Assembly (NCBI RefSeq): GCF_037975245.1
Contig: NC_092569.1
Location: forward strand, 17,405,501 to 17,469,500
Reading direction: 5' to 3'
Length of the DNA stretch: 64,000 nucleotides
Origin: Apostichopus japonicus
Lineage: Eukaryota; Echinodermata; Holothuroidea; Aspidochirotida; Stichopodidae
Both the position numbers and the translations under genes were made by a program. The notes under the pieces are model-generated. The model saw only the letters and a program-made list of their open reading frames with translations. It did not search any database and was not told where the DNA came from. Positions within the stretch are counted from its first letter, which is position 1. Each line of letters opens with the position of its first letter. Of this stretch, positions 11,903-23,472 are shown piece by piece.

Positions 11903-14542
11903 TCATCTCCCCTCTCTATTCCTTTTTTCCACTCTTATTTAGTATTGGGCATTTTGACATATACACCCACACGATTTATACAAGTAACCTCGTACACCAG
12001 TGAATTTTATGGGACGAAGCGTGGAAGGGCAATCGATATTGTCGCAAACATTGAAGTTCTAAAACATATGTGAAATTAATAGTGGAAATAATATAATTTT
12101 CCATTTACCAAAATAAACAATTGTTTCCTTAAATCCCTCCCCTAACCGATGTAAGCCAAATTTGGGACCCTCCCCACCCCTTCTCCACTAACATTTAAAA
12201 TCGATACGGAGGGTAGAAAAATGTCTCAACTACGTACCCATTTGGCGGGTTTAACCCCCAGAACAAATCGGGGGACTAACCAACGCCTAAATACTAACAG
12301 ACAGAAAATTACAAACATTCTTGAAGTATTCCTTTAATAGTAAATATATGCAGTAGAAAATATTTCAACATTTCGTCAATATTTGCAGAATATAGCACCG
12401 GGTTGCATCGAAGCAGTGTCCGTATTACAACAGTTCTCAAAGGAAGATGACAAACGTTCCATAAGATCCTCCACAGGACGACCGCAAATCTTATAACCCG
12501 ACTACAAATAAATCCTTGCCCGTTAGATTAGAGCCTGAATCGTATCTTATTACCTGTTATTCTCGGACTCTTAAAATATTGACGAAATATTTCTCTTTTT
12601 CCTAAATCACAAAAGCTGGCTTTCTGCCTGTCATACAAGATATTCCCACATCCCGCGCGATGATTGTTCTTGAAACTACCAATTAAATAACGCTTACGCG
12701 GCATATATTATGTATGCTTGAATTTTGCTAGATTCTGTGGAACTGGACCCAACCCTGTATTACCATGTCGGGTTTAAGCTGGTTATTACATGATCACATC
12801 GATGTAACAAAAGCGAAAATTTGACAACACAAAAGATAAAGTCAGATGCAAAAATGTGCATACGTGCATAATTATATGTACTTTCGTTTGGCTACTTAAC
12901 AACTAGCAATGTCGTATCATTGACAAAACAAAGCTTAACTTATATATGCTAACGTGTCCTTACTTGCATATTTACATTGTAAGATATCTCTACTAAGCAC
13001 CCTTACAACTAACTATAATTTCCAAAAGAAAGTTGCTTTTTTGACACACATAAATTTGCCTCTTTTCAATAGCGATTTTATTTTATGTTCCTTATTTTGT
13101 ACAGGTTATTGTTTTGGGGAAGTTACTAATCGGAAAAAAATTTCTAGCGTAACAAATAAAACATTTCCGAACAATAACAGTGGTAATTCAACTTAGCAGA
13201 TGATGAAGTCTAAACTAAAAATCGTTATGGTATCTGGATAAATGGGTTGTGTTTAATGAACGTTCTTAAAGCATAACGAGAATGTTATAGTTTATGAAAA
13301 AAAAAACTGTTTTCTGATGACAGGAATTTGCTGTATCAATGTGTATTCGTGCCGTTTTTGAGAGGCTTGAATGGGGGGGGGGGGGGTGATGAAGTCTTCA
13401 GAAACACCCGTATCTAGCCTTCGACATGGCTCCTAGGCTAAATAACAATGAACATACGAAGAACTTTCTGATTAATATGATGCCAATATAGATATGTCCA
13501 GTCTAGCCAGGTGATGAAGATAACTAGCACAACAATGTTGTAAAAAATGAAGAGTCTACGCATACAAGTTGGAAATCATCGCACCATTCAAATATTACCG
13601 TTTATTGGCATATTGTTCCACAGAGCCGATCACAAGTAAACAGAAGTAGGTACATTTATAAGTGCTTTGGCCAGCGGATTTTTTAGAAACTTGCTATGGT
13701 ATCCAGCAAGTTACATTTCAGGCCGAGAGCGGGCTTAAGACATTTATAGTTGTGATACGCCGACATTTGTAAGCAAAATGTTCAGCCATTTTGGAGATAA
13801 TATACATGATGAAGTTCCTTGGCGCCCTCTGTTAATATGAAGTCATACTTGAAAAACAAATAAGATTAGCTTGTGCAAACTTTAGTACAATATAGCAATA
13901 TCGTTTTTCATCTTCTTGTTTTATGTTTGGTTTTATTGCATCTTTAGAATCATGCAATTCTTCTTCCATTGGAAGACATTCTAGCTAGTGACAACACAAG
14001 CGAAATAGTGCATCATGAAGCTTATGACAGCACGAGTAATGGAAATTAATATATCATATTAGATAATATAACATGTAAATGCAGAGAACATGTATTAAAT
14101 TCTCGATCGTTTTAGTTCGAAACAATTCAGTTGGAATAGCTAAGTAACTCTTACAGTAAGTTGTTCTTACATTCAAACTAATTACTTATACGACGTTGTT
14201 GGGCCTGTTCCCTTTTTTTTTATGTAAAGGATGTGATCACACAAATACACCTGCTATATAGCCATTTACTGTCGTATTACTTATTTCTTTATGTTTGTGC
14301 AGAAAACTGGAAAGTAACACATCAAAACAAAGCATAAGGGAAATTACTCCGTTCTCAGAAAATTACGAAATTCATCGACTACCAGCCGGCAGAGTGCACC
14401 CCACATAAAATGTTGGGGACGCAATGGGCGACGGTGAAATATCAGTTTACTCGAACCTGGGGGCTGACTGTGGGGAGAGCAACGCGGGGGGGGGGGCACT
14501 TAGAGAATGTCATGAACGGTCACCTCAGAAATATTTGCGCTA
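11903..14542 (+). repeat. Segmental duplication block A, copy 3 (partial)
   Basis: 11903-13602 is collinear with 28360-30010 plus 32062-32210 of copy 2, and with about 3230-4740 of copy 1. At 13603-14507 it carries about 900 bp absent from the other copies. It then resumes for about 35 nt (gtcatgaacggtcacc to gcgcta) and stops exactly where the CACTA-like element begins. It lacks the signal-peptide exon and has no LINE, so it serves as an empty site for the LINE. The extra 900 bp has no recognisable gene or terminal repeats. Confidence 0.85.
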
Positions 14543-14691
14543 CACTCTAAAAACTGTTGGGCAAAAGTGGTTGAGCAAACAAAGCATTGCCCAATATGAG
14601 TAAATATTAACCAACATACTTGTTACGCTCCATCCGTCCTGGCGTAAGCTTGATCTTAACATAACCCTGGTAAAAAGAGATTATTTGCATA

Positions 14692-14973
14692 TTGCAATGC
14701 TTGCCTCTGATTGGTTGGTATTCGCGACTCAAGACGTTCGATCTAGCAGCTTCCTACGACGAAAATCGCAAGCAGGAGAAACTTTTAAATACAACCAAGA
14801 TTTTTGCAAATAACTATCTGATTATTGCAGATGACGAAGTCAAATTCTTGCTAGATCAATGGGGTATGAGTAACCTTAAATCAGTGTTTAAATATAAAGG
14901 TGAAATACAGGGATCATGTCGACTTTTTTTTCATTTCTGTGATACAGTCAGTACGCGCGATATTGAAGTATAA
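14692..14973 (+). CDS. Possible SAM-like domain open frame inside CACTA-like element
   Basis: A 93-codon open frame just inside the left end of the element. The segment EVKFLLDQWGMSNL followed by VFK has the spacing of the first helices of a SAM domain. The rest of the domain is not visible, so if real this would be one exon of a longer gene. I do not recognise the protein. It may be chance coding potential. Confidence 0.2.
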   Translation: MQCLPLIGWYSRLKTFDLAASYDENRKQEKLLNTTKIFANNYLIIADDEVKFLLDQWGMSNLKSVFKYKGEIQGSCRLFFHFCDTVSTRDIEV

Positions 14974-15933
14974 CCTAATGTTAGCCCTTAGGCTTACGAT
15001 GTTAGGCCAGATTCATTCCCTGATGTAGTGAATACACTGTACTGGCTATGAGATAGTATAGGCTTGTATTTGTATAGTAAGTACCTTCACTTCAGGACTA
15101 GCCTAGGCCAAAGTCTAGACCTAAGTAAGTATATTCCTACGGTGTGTCATACTCAAAGCAAGACCTTCCCTAATTAACGGCCGCTTCTAGTGACTATTTT
15201 TTTCTTCGAGTAATTGTGGTAATTCGAGTAATTGTGTGTACGGTAGCCACACATTTATAGTGAAATTATGCATAGACCTTTGTGCTCTAGTCTTGGGTCA
15301 GTACACTTTAGTCTTAGACTCTGTAGGCCTAGCTTGCCTTAGCTGTTAAAGACTAGGCCTAGGCTATACTACTAGAGTGTATGTTCGGGAAATGGTTATT
15401 AGTGATTGCCGACAGTGAAAGAAGAGGTTGCTACAAATTGCAAGTGATGCATTTATTGTAGTGGCCTAGATTAACCTCTGAATGTACAAGTTACTCAGGC
15501 TAGGCTATAACCAGTAAAGCTATAATAGTAAATTTAGGTTATATGCATTGATAATGTGAAATTTAATTTTAAAAAGTGATAATTCTGTACTATTCATTTA
15601 TAAAAACCGAGAAACTTGTGTATGGTTAATCTCAATATAGACTATACTTCAATGTAAATTTGGGGGGGGGGGATTAGTTTGTCACACTTATTTTGGCTGA
15701 AATTAATTAGGCTAAGCCTTTCCATGCAATGATATAGGTATAGCCTAGGCCAAGTCACAAATAAGTTTTATCCACATGAGAAATGTAAAACTGTAGCCTA
15801 CATAACTAGGTCACAACTTTGTACCCCTTATTTTATAAGCTCCACACTATAAAACAGAAACTAGTTTTATTACATCTTATGTTGTTCTTATTCTATAATT
15901 ATACTCCCCAGGTTCTGAAGCACTGTCAGTGAG

Positions 15934-16196
15934 GCAGATTATATTTCCATATGATGCACAACAGATCATGAATTGGTGTAAATCTCAATAAACTGAACTG
16001 CGCATAGCAGGGACTCCTTATAGTATTGATTTTCTTAACATTAAAAAAGGGACCCATTTACAGTAAGGCATATTATGTTTCCATATATATCACAGCAGAT
16101 CATAAAATTGGTGTAAATCTCAACAAACCAAACTGCCCGTAACAGTTTGTCTCTTTGCATTTATTTTCTGAACATTCAAGGAGGGATACATATACA
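15934..16196 (+). repeat. Two-copy tandem duplication, about 131 bp
   Basis: The stretch beginning 'gcagattatatttccat' recurs near 16065 as 'ggcatattatgtttccat'. Both copies share the following 'cagatcat' and 'attggtgtaaatctcaa' segments. Two diverged copies lie head to tail inside the CACTA-like element. No coding function is visible. Confidence 0.65.
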
Positions 16197-17929
16197 GTTT
16201 TCATGGGAGAGAATTTTGTATAGATACAAACTGATAAGTATTTAAACATGGTTCAAAACTCAAAGACCGTTAATGTAATTGATTTTGTTTTACTTTGAAA
16301 CTATTTTCTAACAAAGGTGACCGGCTTCTGTTAGGTGCAGAAATGAATAACTCTTTCTGCTGTTATGTGTTATGTTGTTTGGCACAAATGGAAGATTTGT
16401 CCCAAGAGGAGCTAACAGCCATGACAGAGTACAAGAAACACACAACCTTGAGCCTGCCATTACCGTACTTGCAAACTACATGAAAAATCTGTATGCTGCA
16501 GTTTACTTAGACCTATGATGGTAAGTGTTGTTCGATGTAATTGCAACTGAATACTGTTGAGTATTACTATTAAGTAAAATATCTCTTTACACAACTTGAG
16601 CAACTACAACTCATACCATCAAGTCAAAAGTCCAACACAAAAATGAGTTGCAAGGTGATTGATACCATGTATAAGTTATGCACGTAGAGGTCAATTGAGG
16701 TCACTGCGATCATTGCAAAATATTATTATCTCGATCATACTTCCATACACTTACTCCTATTTCAGCGTTAAATGATGTCGATTTATCTTTGCACAAGATT
16801 GATCTCTGCAAATAGAAACAATGTTGAACCAGTATCACACCCTTTGGTTTGACTATAGGCTATGTGCTGTAAATAACACTATTGACTCGTTTTGCTCCAA
16901 GCGACTATCATGTAATGCACATTTACACATTTGACCTTCGCCTATTATGCAATTGGTATGTCAAGTTCACCAACACAGGCTGTGTGTACTTAAATCTCCA
17001 TTCTCTTGTTTGTCAGAAAAGATCCGAGGAAACGAACGTGAAGTATCTTTGATTGTCTGCCAACACAGTCTGTTTCTGCACTTGCTATAAAAGATAGGCT
17101 GATGCAATTTCTTTCTTTTCTACAACTGAAACTGATAAAAAAATAAGGTTTTCAAAAAGTTTGGCACAAACAAGTAGACCGAAGAGAGCGATTAATCTTC
17201 TTTATCATTCTAGTTTGTTAACACACCATGTAATACTCTAATTGTTTCATTCCTTTCCTAGATTGGTACAAACTGGAAGAGGTGAAAAATGAGATATTGA
17301 GAGAGGCTCCCAAGTAACACAGCTTTGCAGTAGTAGAAGGATGTGTTTGGCTTGGACGATCAAGAATGTGATTGTAGATGTGACCACATTTGAATATCTA
17401 GAATATTTTGGGCTAATACAGCATACCTTAAAAGAAAAGAAGCTACTGACACAGGGCTGAATTGATCGTAACAAAGGTTATAAGGAGAGAGACTTTGATC
17501 AAGTGTTTCAAGAGACAGGTATAGGGTTCATTTCTTGTTCTGTACTGAAAACTAATCAAGTGATTTTCAAGTTGTATCCTTATGCATAAGTGCTGATCAT
17601 GGCTTTGGTATCCCTGTTATATTTCACAGTTGATGTCGAGCAATCAGAGCTTCAGCATGTGACGATGGTTATGCTGTAAATATATCCTCAAAATGTTGAT
17701 TTCAGTACCGCATTTCTTATATTAATTTATTGTATACATATTTGAGAAATTTATTAAACTAAATTGCGAAAGTTCACTTATTACTCAAAATTCAAAAGTA
17801 ATGGAGATGCAAATAAAGTTAGCTATCAGTAACATTGATGATGTTGTTTCATAATTTATGTTTTGCTTTTTCTCAATTTGAATGCATTGCAACCTAAATG
17901 GAAAATAAGGTGGCATACCCAATAGTATT

Positions 17930-18480
17930 AACAAGGAAAGGGGTGATTTAACCAGGAATGAGGTGGAAAATCAGTTTAATATTAACCAGGATAGTATTAG
18001 CACCAACCAGGAAAAGTGGTAAATTTGACCAGGAAAGAGGTGAAATATTTCATGATATTCACCAGGATATTATTAGCATCAACCAGGAAATGTTGGTTAA
18101 TTTGACCAGGAAAAGGTGGAACATTCTGTGATATTAAACAGGATAGTATTAGCACCAACCAGGAAAAGTGGTAAATTTGAGCAGGAAAGAGGTGAAATAT
18201 TTCATGATATTTACCAGGATATTATTAGCATCAACCAGGAAATGTTGGTTAATTTGACCAGGAAAAGGTGGAACATTCTGTGATATTAACCAGGATAGTA
18301 TTAGCACCAACCAGGAAAAGTGGTAAATTTGACCAGGAAAGAGGTGAAATATTTCATGACATTAACCAGGATATTATTAGCATCAACCAGGAAATGTTAG
18401 TTAATATCACCAGGAATGAGGTGAACTACCCATTGATATTAACCGTGTCAAATTTCACCACGAAATTTAACCAGGCTTTC
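17930..18480 (+). repeat. CCAGG-rich tandem repeat, 152-bp period
   Basis: The string 'atagtattagcacc' begins at 17991, 18143 and 18295, giving a period of 152 bp. Each period holds two related halves, one with 'atagtattagcacc' and one with 'atattattagcatc', and every half carries several ACCAGGAAA motifs. It occupies the right subterminal zone of the CACTA-like element. Confidence 0.85.
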
Positions 18481-18631
18481 CTGGTAATATCTACCAGGAT
18501 TTTGTTAAAATCTCGTTCACCAAGCAACTTGTTGAAAACAACCAAAATATATAGGGTAGCATATAAACGCAACTTCTGGTGAAAATTTCCCCAGGAACTG
18601 GTGAAATTTCACCAGGTTGTTTTTATAGTGT

Positions 18632-19574
18632 ACGTCATGGTTTTTCTGAGTATAGTGAACGATTAGGGATTACACGTGGATGTATATTTCACATAATATG
18701 TAAAACACAGTATGATATTATTAAAATACACAAGGATTTGGTAAATTTAAACAACAAGGTAATGAACTGGATTGACCTTCTTTCGAAGTTGAGTATTACT
18801 ATATACAATCCATACTAATGCCTCTTTTTTGAGGTTGAGCCTGGAGAATCAGAGGCTGAAAGGTTGAACTAGTCAGTAACGTAATAATAAACGATTATGT
18901 TGTATTTTGAAAGAATACGAAGCAAATTGCATGTCATGTAAGTTTAGACAGTTTTGCCCAAATTATATTTAAGACGTTGTGGATTAATGTTTCAAGTTTT
19001 AATACAAACGCTTATTCCATTGTCATTGTGGAGATTGGGGGAGGGGAGGGGGGGACGGGGGAGCGGGGGAGGGGGATCTGATGTATCAAATTTAAGAAAA
19101 ATGGTGAGTTATGTGACTACAACTTATGCCAACAGTAAAGTTTATACGCAATATCATGCTCATAACTATTTTGAAATTTCCGTATGTATGGTGTGTACGA
19201 CTGGAGTCTCTGGGGTCTCTTTTTAAAAACGTTTACAATTTAAATAAAAACTCGGAACACTTTCTATTTTATTACTTTATTTATTGTTACTTAAGTATTG
19301 TTGATGTCTCGTAGTTATTTGTAGTGATAAACGACTCACCAGTAGAGCAATGAATGTTTTTTTGTCTTTGCTCCGATTCTCAAGTTGTCATTCAATTTTG
19401 ATCAAGAAACTCTTTAGTGAATGTTCCAATTTGAAGGTTCAATTTTCTCTTAGGTTGTTATCCGTAAAGTATATTCCAAACACGCTCCGTTTGGTCAGAC
19501 TTATGTAACTTCTGAATTATTACGAAAAACCTTTTGTGAAATGCCTCAGTTTTACAGTCATCTTGGTCATCAAC
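18632..19574. other. 3' flank of fibrinogen-related gene
   Basis: No second gene is visible. On the minus strand this is downstream of the fibrinogen-related stop codon. Clustered AATAAA signals at 19268-19285 (read on the minus strand) would give a 3' UTR of about 300 nt, which is plausible but unproven. A G-rich stretch lies at 19030-19080. Confidence 0.4.
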
Positions 19575-19891
19575 TCAAGAGGTTGGTCTAATTTTCATCT
19601 CAACATATTGGGCGTTGCAGTAATAATAATAATAATAATAATTAGAGTAGATCATTTCCGCGTTGCCTCCATTGTAGACGCCGTTGAGGTTCTCATAAGT
19701 ACAATATGACTTGCAGCTGCTGCTGTATTGGAAATAATAGCAATAGCTATAACTATAACAAGTAGAGCACCAACTACTCGAGTGCCACCAGCCGCTTCTG
19801 TGCTTCTCTGCGCAGTTGAAGGTATCGCATGCGTCGTTGTCTCGGTCGTATGTGCTGAACTGCTTTCCTTTGTTATAATAGAGATAATAAC
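19575..19891 (-). CDS. Fibrinogen-related gene, terminal exon (fibrinogen C-terminal end)
   Basis: The acceptor TTCGCAG precedes a frame encoding NKGKQFSTYDRDND, the calcium-binding landmark of fibrinogen C-terminal domains, then GWW, ENLNG and KIRP before a TGA stop. It joins the exon at 21103-21373 in phase (1+2 nt). Two features are odd. About 25 extra Ser/Tyr/Cys-rich residues lie between GWW and NLNG, where ordinary family members have about ten. A run of seven tyrosines is encoded by a (TAA)n-type microsatellite at 19620-19643. About eight cysteines occur in roughly 105 residues, against the usual two or so here. Confidence 0.85.
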
Positions 19892-21102
19892 CTGCGAAGT
19901 AAGAACAGATCCATTCAGTGGTTACGTTGTGAACAACAAAAATTAAGGTAAGCATTGCGCTTATTTTCAACCCCTTTCTATGAATCAGAAAACGTATTAA
20001 AGTTTCACAATAGGGGGGGGGGGGATCTCAGTGGTCTTATTGAAAGATATTAAGAAATAAATGTCTATGTTTATCTCTTTATTTTAATTTTAACATATTT
20101 TAAGAGCTGGAATATTAAAATTTAGTTTACTGTATCCTAACGGAAGCTTAGTGAAATATGTATTTCAGCCCATCATTTCCCAGGAGGGATTTTTGCTTTA
20201 CTAAAATATATAGATTGTATAAATCATTTCCTCGTGGGAGATGCCGAGTTGATTAGAAGTTAAAATCAGGCTTTAATTATCATGGTGTTTATTGGTTTCC
20301 CGTAGCTCTGAGAAGTTGCATATTTACACTACATTTTACACGTGAGTACACATCATGTTTTCTTTGGTTGTCATACTTCTGTTGTTTTGAGCAATGAAGC
20401 TAAAATTTTAGCAATCGTATCGGATAAGTCATATGTCTTCAAACATTGCCGGGAACTGATCGACGTCACATATTTGGCAAGGAACTTGTGTGGGTTTGTT
20501 AAATGTATGAGTGTTTGTTTTTAACTGTGATAACAAACCTCATAATCGTTATGTTGACCTTGTTATGTCTCCTACTAAATAGATACTTGTATGCTAAACA
20601 AAACTTAATGACATCAATATCTTGATTAGAATCAAAAGTTAATTATCAAATGTTACTTATGCGACCTTTTGTGTTTATAAGTTTATTAATGAAATACACA
20701 GATAGACACAAGACAAAATAACACGTTCCTTGATATTAATTTATGCTGCCAGTAAAGAGGAATATCATTTATATTCCGTCACGTGTTGGTTTATTGCATT
20801 ATTTCTTTCTTGTTCCATAATTGGTGTTTGGGCTAAATAAAGTAACAGTAGCTTCTATTGTTCGCACTACTAAAATGGACTCGAACCTAGATCTCGTCCT
20901 ATTTACCTAACCAGTGTGAGAACGTATGTCGGAGCCAAAATCATGTGTTACAGCATGTCAAAAAAAATAAGGTTGTTTATATTTAAAATTAACATGCCAT
21001 TTGTCACAATTTTAAAGTCAATTCCTTACTCAAAATTGACGTTTGATGCATCAGTCTGAGAATGAATATGTATTGCAGACATGAAACATATTAACAACAA
21101 AC
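19892..21102 (-). other. Fibrinogen-related gene, last intron
   Basis: About 1.2 kb of AT-rich intron with a G homopolymer near 20013-20025. No other feature is recognised. Confidence 0.7.
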
Positions 21103-21373
21103 CTGCATATCCACTGGGACTGGTCCTGCTTCCCAGTTTATTCATTTTGTAGTTGGTGTCCTCGGACTCTATTTGAAACTCTGTAAACTCAGAATATAAA
21201 CTCGTCCCATCTGAAGTAGTAATATCAAGTCGTAGTTTGTAATCGTCCTGATTGGTCAGGTAATATAGTTTCTCATTCCCAAGCCAGAAGTTTATGTTGT
21301 TACCGAAGCCGTCTCTGTATGCATCCCAGTTTTGATAAAAACTAATACCGTCATCAGTGCGACGTTGAAAAAC
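21103..21373 (-). CDS. Fibrinogen-related gene, middle exon of second fibrinogen domain
   Basis: Bounded by the acceptor CATGGTAG and a GTTTGT donor. It encodes VFQRRTDDGISFYQNW, then YRDGFG, FWLGNEKLYYLT and a beta-strand-rich stretch ending SGYAG. These are the hallmark blocks of the fibrinogen C-terminal fold. It continues the domain begun in the exon at 21677-21985, and phase agrees at both ends. Confidence 0.92.
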
Positions 21374-21676
21374 CTACCATGGAAACGATATAAAGAGACA
21401 CTGATATCAATAGAAGAAAATCAATATCCAATTCAATTTTATTTTTGGGAATTGCCCTTTACATTTTGTAACGTTCTGGATTACAATCGATGGAACAGAA
21501 CTGAAACATATTCATATGTTCGAGGTAGTTTTACACATAAATTTTCATATTTGGTACAATCAGTTATGATATGTTTCGGATATTGGTCTAGTGCAGTTAA
21601 ATTGTTTAATGCATATAATTAGTGCGACTTTATCGAGAGCATTTATTCATCAATTAGAAGCGTTGAAGTGACTCAC

Positions 21677-21985
21677 GGTCCATCCTTCGTCGCCGTGCAT
21701 TCTGCAGTGAACATTGAATGGAGACCCTGGCCATCCAGTTGGCATGATTGAATAAACGCCATCTTGTGTATTCCCAGCGTCATAAACATCCTGGCAGTCT
21801 CTAGGGGACAAGGATCGACAATCTTCACCGTCACCTGCATATCCCTCATTGCAATAACACTGTCGTATTTCATTCCTGACATCACACACAGCATTTGTAC
21901 TACATCTGTAGTCTTCACAGATCAATCCGTTATTGTTACAAGAACACTTTCGTGTGCAGTCATCGTTAACGTATGTTTCTCCATC
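21677..21985 (-). CDS. Fibrinogen-related gene, VWC-like/EGF-like exon and start of second fibrinogen domain
   Basis: 103 codons between the acceptor TTATTATAG and a GTGAGT donor, phase 0 at both ends. The order is a short Cys-rich part (DGETYVNDDCTRKCSC) that completes a TIL/VWC-like unit with the preceding exon, an EGF-like module (CSTNAVCDV, CYCNEGYAGDGEDC), and the first block of a fibrinogen domain (RDCQDV, DGVYSI, GEGWT-type end). Putting EGF and the fibrinogen start in one exon is compact. Secreted lectin-like proteins of this type usually bind carbohydrate or microbial surfaces. That role is inferred from the family. Confidence 0.9.
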
Positions 21986-22097
21986 CTATAATAAATAGAT
22001 AAAAATATAAAGATGAATTTTCTTTATTAGCCTAAGTTTCGTATTTGTTTCGTTTGCATAGTCATGTGATTGTTAAATGATTCATACATATACTCAC

Positions 22098-22315
22098 TGG
22101 TATAACCAAGTTGGCCTCTGCCACGAAACACCCGCATCCACTCGAACGGATACAGTCGCTCCCTTGCATTAAGAAACCAGCTGGACAGGTGCAACCCTCA
22201 GTACCCAAACAGTCTCTGTTACAACCAGATTGTCCGTTGGGATCTTCACATGTTGCTTTGCAACTGCAGGTTCCGTAGATCATGTTCGTAGGACATTGAG
22301 TAAACGGTGTACCCG
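22098..22315 (-). CDS. Fibrinogen-related gene, TIL-type cysteine-rich exon
   Basis: Starts after the acceptor CCAACTAG and ends at a GTGAGT donor. It enters in phase 1 from the exon at 22995-23259 and leaves in phase 0. It encodes about 73 residues with a dense cysteine pattern (CPTNMIYGTCSCKATCEDP, CNRDC, GCTCPAGF, CGCF), the spacing of trypsin-inhibitor-like (TIL) domains. In other proteins TIL domains form small disulfide-bonded modules, often beside VWD or VWC units. Here it sits between two fibrinogen segments. Confidence 0.88.
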
Positions 22316-22359
22316 CTAGTTGGTAAGATCAAGAACAAAATATGAGGTTTTAACAAGAA

Positions 22360-22433
22360 CATATATATATAATATGTGAATATAATATCATATCATATGC
22401 ATATATATATATACATACATATATACATATATG

Positions 22434-22530
<97 letters not shown>
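22360..22530. repeat. AT microsatellite
   Basis: Long (AT)n with a few variants, inside the intron between the first fibrinogen segment and the TIL exon. Open frames of alternating Ile/Tyr here are artefacts of the repeat. Confidence 0.95.
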
Positions 22531-22599
22531 ACAAGAAAAAAATGGGAAAAAATGATACTTTCATTTCCAACTTTATTACTTAGAACGTTAAATAGGTAA

Positions 22600-22660
22600 C
22601 AAAATATTCCGAGCGTTTACACGGCTCTTCTTCAGTTGTACTAATGAAATGGAATTTCAG
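22600..22660 (-). other. Degenerate hammerhead/Penelope-like tail motif
   Basis: Read on the minus strand it has CTGAAGA (22629-22635), then AGAGC, a short loop, GCTCG and GAAT. This resembles the motif at 7246-7276 but lacks an intact GAAA. Probably the eroded end of a Penelope-like or similar retroelement. Confidence 0.3.
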
Positions 22661-22671
22661 CGTCCATATCA

Positions 22672-22744
22672 GCGTCCATAGCCTAGTGGTTAGGGTGTCC
22701 GCGTAAAGAGCGGAAGGCCCGTGGTTCGAATCCCGGTGGAGGCT
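22672..22744 (+). repeat. tRNA-derived sequence (SINE head or tRNA pseudogene)
   Basis: Contains an A box (TAGCCTAGTGG) and a perfect B box (GGTTCGAATCC) at tRNA spacing. It can fold with a 7-bp acceptor stem with one mismatch and an anticodon stem TCCGC/GCGGA. The loop would place AAA at the anticodon. It lies between two AT microsatellites inside an intron. The atypical anticodon and the setting suggest a SINE head rather than a working tRNA gene. Confidence 0.6.
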
Positions 22745-22790
22745 GAAAGTTTTTTCACTGTTCTTGATTTTCCAACTCATTACGTTTTTC

Positions 22791-22794
<4 letters not shown>

Positions 22795-22879
<85 letters not shown>

Positions 22880-22880
22880 C
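22795..22880. repeat. AT microsatellite
   Basis: Nearly pure (AT)n, in the same intron as the repeat at 22360-22530. Confidence 0.95.
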
Positions 22881-22994
22881 AAGATTAAAAGATTTAAAAG
22901 ACTATGCACACTGTTGAAAACGATGCAGTTGTAGATTTGATTTAGGAGCAAATTCTTGTTGTAATATTAATTAACGTTTCGTTTTTTCACTTAC

Positions 22995-23259
22995 TTGCAT
23001 TACACTCGAACTCGCCAATATGTGTAACCTGATATTGCCCCCATTCATCAGTGATACGAAAACCTCTGTATGTTGTATAAAAAGATGCCCCATTAGATAA
23101 CTTTATATCCACACGTAGTTCGTAATGTGCTTGATTCGTCAAATATGATAACTTTTCATTGCCGAGCCAAAACTCAGTTGAGAGAAAACCAAATCCATCT
23201 TTATACTGTGACCAACTCCTATCGAAATTCACTGCACCGCTATCTCGGCGTTGTATGAC
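22995..23259 (-). CDS. Fibrinogen-related gene, middle exon of first fibrinogen domain
   Basis: Acceptor TGTTACAG and donor GTAAGT. It encodes VIQRRDSGAVNFDRSW, KDGFGFLSTEFWLGNEKL, then a strand-rich stretch ending EFECNA. It parallels the exon at 21103-21373 in size and content. The family's next exon should carry the calcium-binding, DRDND-containing end. Instead this exon splices in phase to the TIL exon, so the first fibrinogen domain has no C-terminal third. Confidence 0.9.
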
Positions 23260-23374
23260 CTGTAACATGAAGAGAATAATATAGCAAATATTATCACCTC
23301 TTAAATACACCATCAGTATTGTACACACATATTGGGAAAGGTATAATTTATTGTACCCACTGATGTAACTATAT

Positions 23375-23376
23375 CA

Positions 23377-23472
<96 letters not shown>

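Larger units (their letters stand above)
14543..18630. mobile_element. CACTA/EnSpm-like DNA element, about 4.1 kb
   Basis: The left end CACTCTAAAAAC and the right end GTTTTTATAGTG form 12-bp terminal inverted repeats with one mismatch. The right end reads CACTA outward. TA flanks both ends (14541-14542 and 18631-18632), possibly a 2-bp target duplication. The subterminal zones are repetitive, as CACTA elements usually are: TTGGGCAA and TTGCCCAA on the left, and on the right CCAGG-rich tandem repeats ending in a perfect 18-bp palindrome at 18598-18615. I find no transposase, so it would be non-autonomous. The superfamily call rests on the termini only. Confidence 0.5.
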
